From positions 1 through 5,540 of the forward strand of contig JAPOIQ010000098.1 of the NCBI GenBank assembly GCA_029978815.1: a stretch of DNA of 5,540 bases, written 5' to 3'. The DNA is from a bacterium (lineage in GTDB: Bacteria; Actinomycetota; Acidimicrobiia; Acidimicrobiales; Ilumatobacteraceae). Made by a program: the position numbers and the translations under genes. The notes beneath the pieces were generated by a model. It was not told the DNA's origin and ran no database searches. It was given only the letters and a program-made list of their open reading frames with translations. Of the stretch, positions 5,022-5,540 are shown piece by piece; position 1 is the first letter of the stretch, and each line of letters starts with the position of its first letter.

Positions 5022-5540
5022 GTGCCTCAATGTCGTTGAGGAAGGGGAGTGAGGGAACGGCTCCGTGAGAGGTCGTCGCAAGCGCCCCTGCGGCTAGTGC
5101 TCGTTGGCAGGCATCTTCAACGGTGAGTCCGGTGGCGAGTGCGGCCGCCAGTGTCCCGCAGAATGCATCACCAGCCCCGGTCGTGTCGACTGGGTTGACC
5201 TCAAATGAAGCAATCGAGGTTTGTGATCCGTTGTGATGGAGATCGATCCCTTTCGCTCCTCGAGTCACGATGATCGTGCCGACACCCGCTTCTTGGAGTG
5301 CTGCGACACCGCCGAGTAACACGACTTCGTGTTCGTTTGGAATGACGATGTCACAGAGCGAGAGGAGAGCGCGGTCGAGATCTGTAGCGGGAGCAGGATT
5401 CAAAATGGTCGTTGCCCCAACGTTGCGGGCGTTTGTGAACGTTTCGGTAACCGTCGAAAGCGGTACTTCAAGTTGGGAGAGGACAACATCTGACGCGCTG
5501 AGGCTTGACGCAGGAGGGCACTCTGCGTTCGAGCCTGGTA
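5002..5540 (-). CDS. rbsK: Ribokinase / PfkB-family sugar kinase, C-terminal part
   Basis: The gene enters from the right edge, so only the last 178 residues are visible and no start codon is in the window. Ribokinase phosphorylates D-ribose to ribose-5-phosphate with ATP. The sequence keeps the ribokinase order: DVVLSQLEVPL (residues 17-27 of the visible part), NPAPA (47-51), the N-x-x-E metal/phosphate motif in NEHE, VTRGAKG in the nucleotide region, and the PfkB signature 2 DTTGAGDAFCGTL, whose GAGD aspartate is the catalytic base. It ends with GAVPSLP, as in ribokinases. NPAPA and SLP favour ribokinase over other PfkB kinases, but the N-terminal sugar-binding half is missing, so another sugar or nucleoside substrate is possible. 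A TTG at 5403 is an internal codon, not the start. It converges on prmA with a 20-nt overlap. Confidence 0.9.
   Translation of the reverse strand, partial: PGSNAECPPASSLSASDVVLSQLEVPLSTVTETFTNARNVGATTILNPAPATDLDRALLSLCDIVIPNEHEVVLLGGVAALQEAGVGTIIVTRGAKGIDLHHNGSQTSIASFEVNPVDTTGAGDAFCGTLAAALATGLTVEDACQRALAAGALATTSHGAVPSLPFLNDIEALISSAS
5025..5041 (+). terminator. Small hairpin 3 nt after the prmA stop
   Basis: CCTCAA (5025-5030) and TTGAGG (5036-5041) form a perfect 6-bp stem with a 5-nt loop just after the TGA at 5019-5021. No T-run follows on either strand and the stem lies inside the ribokinase coding region, so its role as a terminator is doubtful. Confidence 0.2.

Overview
The window looks like ordinary chromosomal sequence from a member of the Actinomycetota, most likely an Acidimicrobiia-type organism of moderate GC. 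This lineage is inferred from the style of the proteins: a D/E-rich protein ending in a DUF4193-like CSSCFL zinc-ribbon motif, a basic/acidic lineage-type hypothetical protein, and a gamma-carbonic anhydrase with the HLEGC variant. No marker gene proves it. There is no sign of mobile DNA, CRISPR or RNA genes, and gene density is very high.

Layout from left to right. At 2-187 (+) lies the tail of an unrecognised reading frame, followed by a 117-bp spacer with an inverted repeat and a clear ribosome binding site. Next come a very acidic zinc-ribbon protein (305-778, +) and a GNAT acetyltransferase (775-1221, +), joined by a GTGA stop/start overlap. They meet head-on a two-gene leftward unit: an uncharacterised 507-residue protein (3548-2025, -) and then an enoyl-CoA hydratase/crotonase (1987-1202, -). 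A 107-bp divergent spacer separates this unit from a rightward pair, a gamma-carbonic-anhydrase-like hexapeptide protein (3656-4177, +) and ribosomal protein L11 methyltransferase PrmA (4170-5021, +), which overlap by 8 nt. PrmA in turn meets a ribokinase head-on; the ribokinase enters from the right edge (5540-5002, -) and its N-terminal part lies outside the window.

The genes are mostly housekeeping: fatty-acid or acyl-CoA metabolism (crotonase), sugar phosphorylation (ribokinase), ribosome modification (PrmA), and a possible bicarbonate/CO2 or acyl-related enzyme (gamma-CA-like). No shared pathway is evident beyond the two coupled pairs. The most interesting unknowns are the 507-residue protein (beta-rich N-terminus, Arg/Gly-rich linker, helical core, acidic tail) and the acidic zinc-ribbon protein coupled to an acetyltransferase. 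Structural curiosities are two convergent gene pairs that each overlap by exactly 20 nt, and TANNNT hexamers 6-8 nt before three start codons that lack a Shine-Dalgarno sequence, which suggests leaderless transcripts. I found no strong evidence for a novel multi-gene system.
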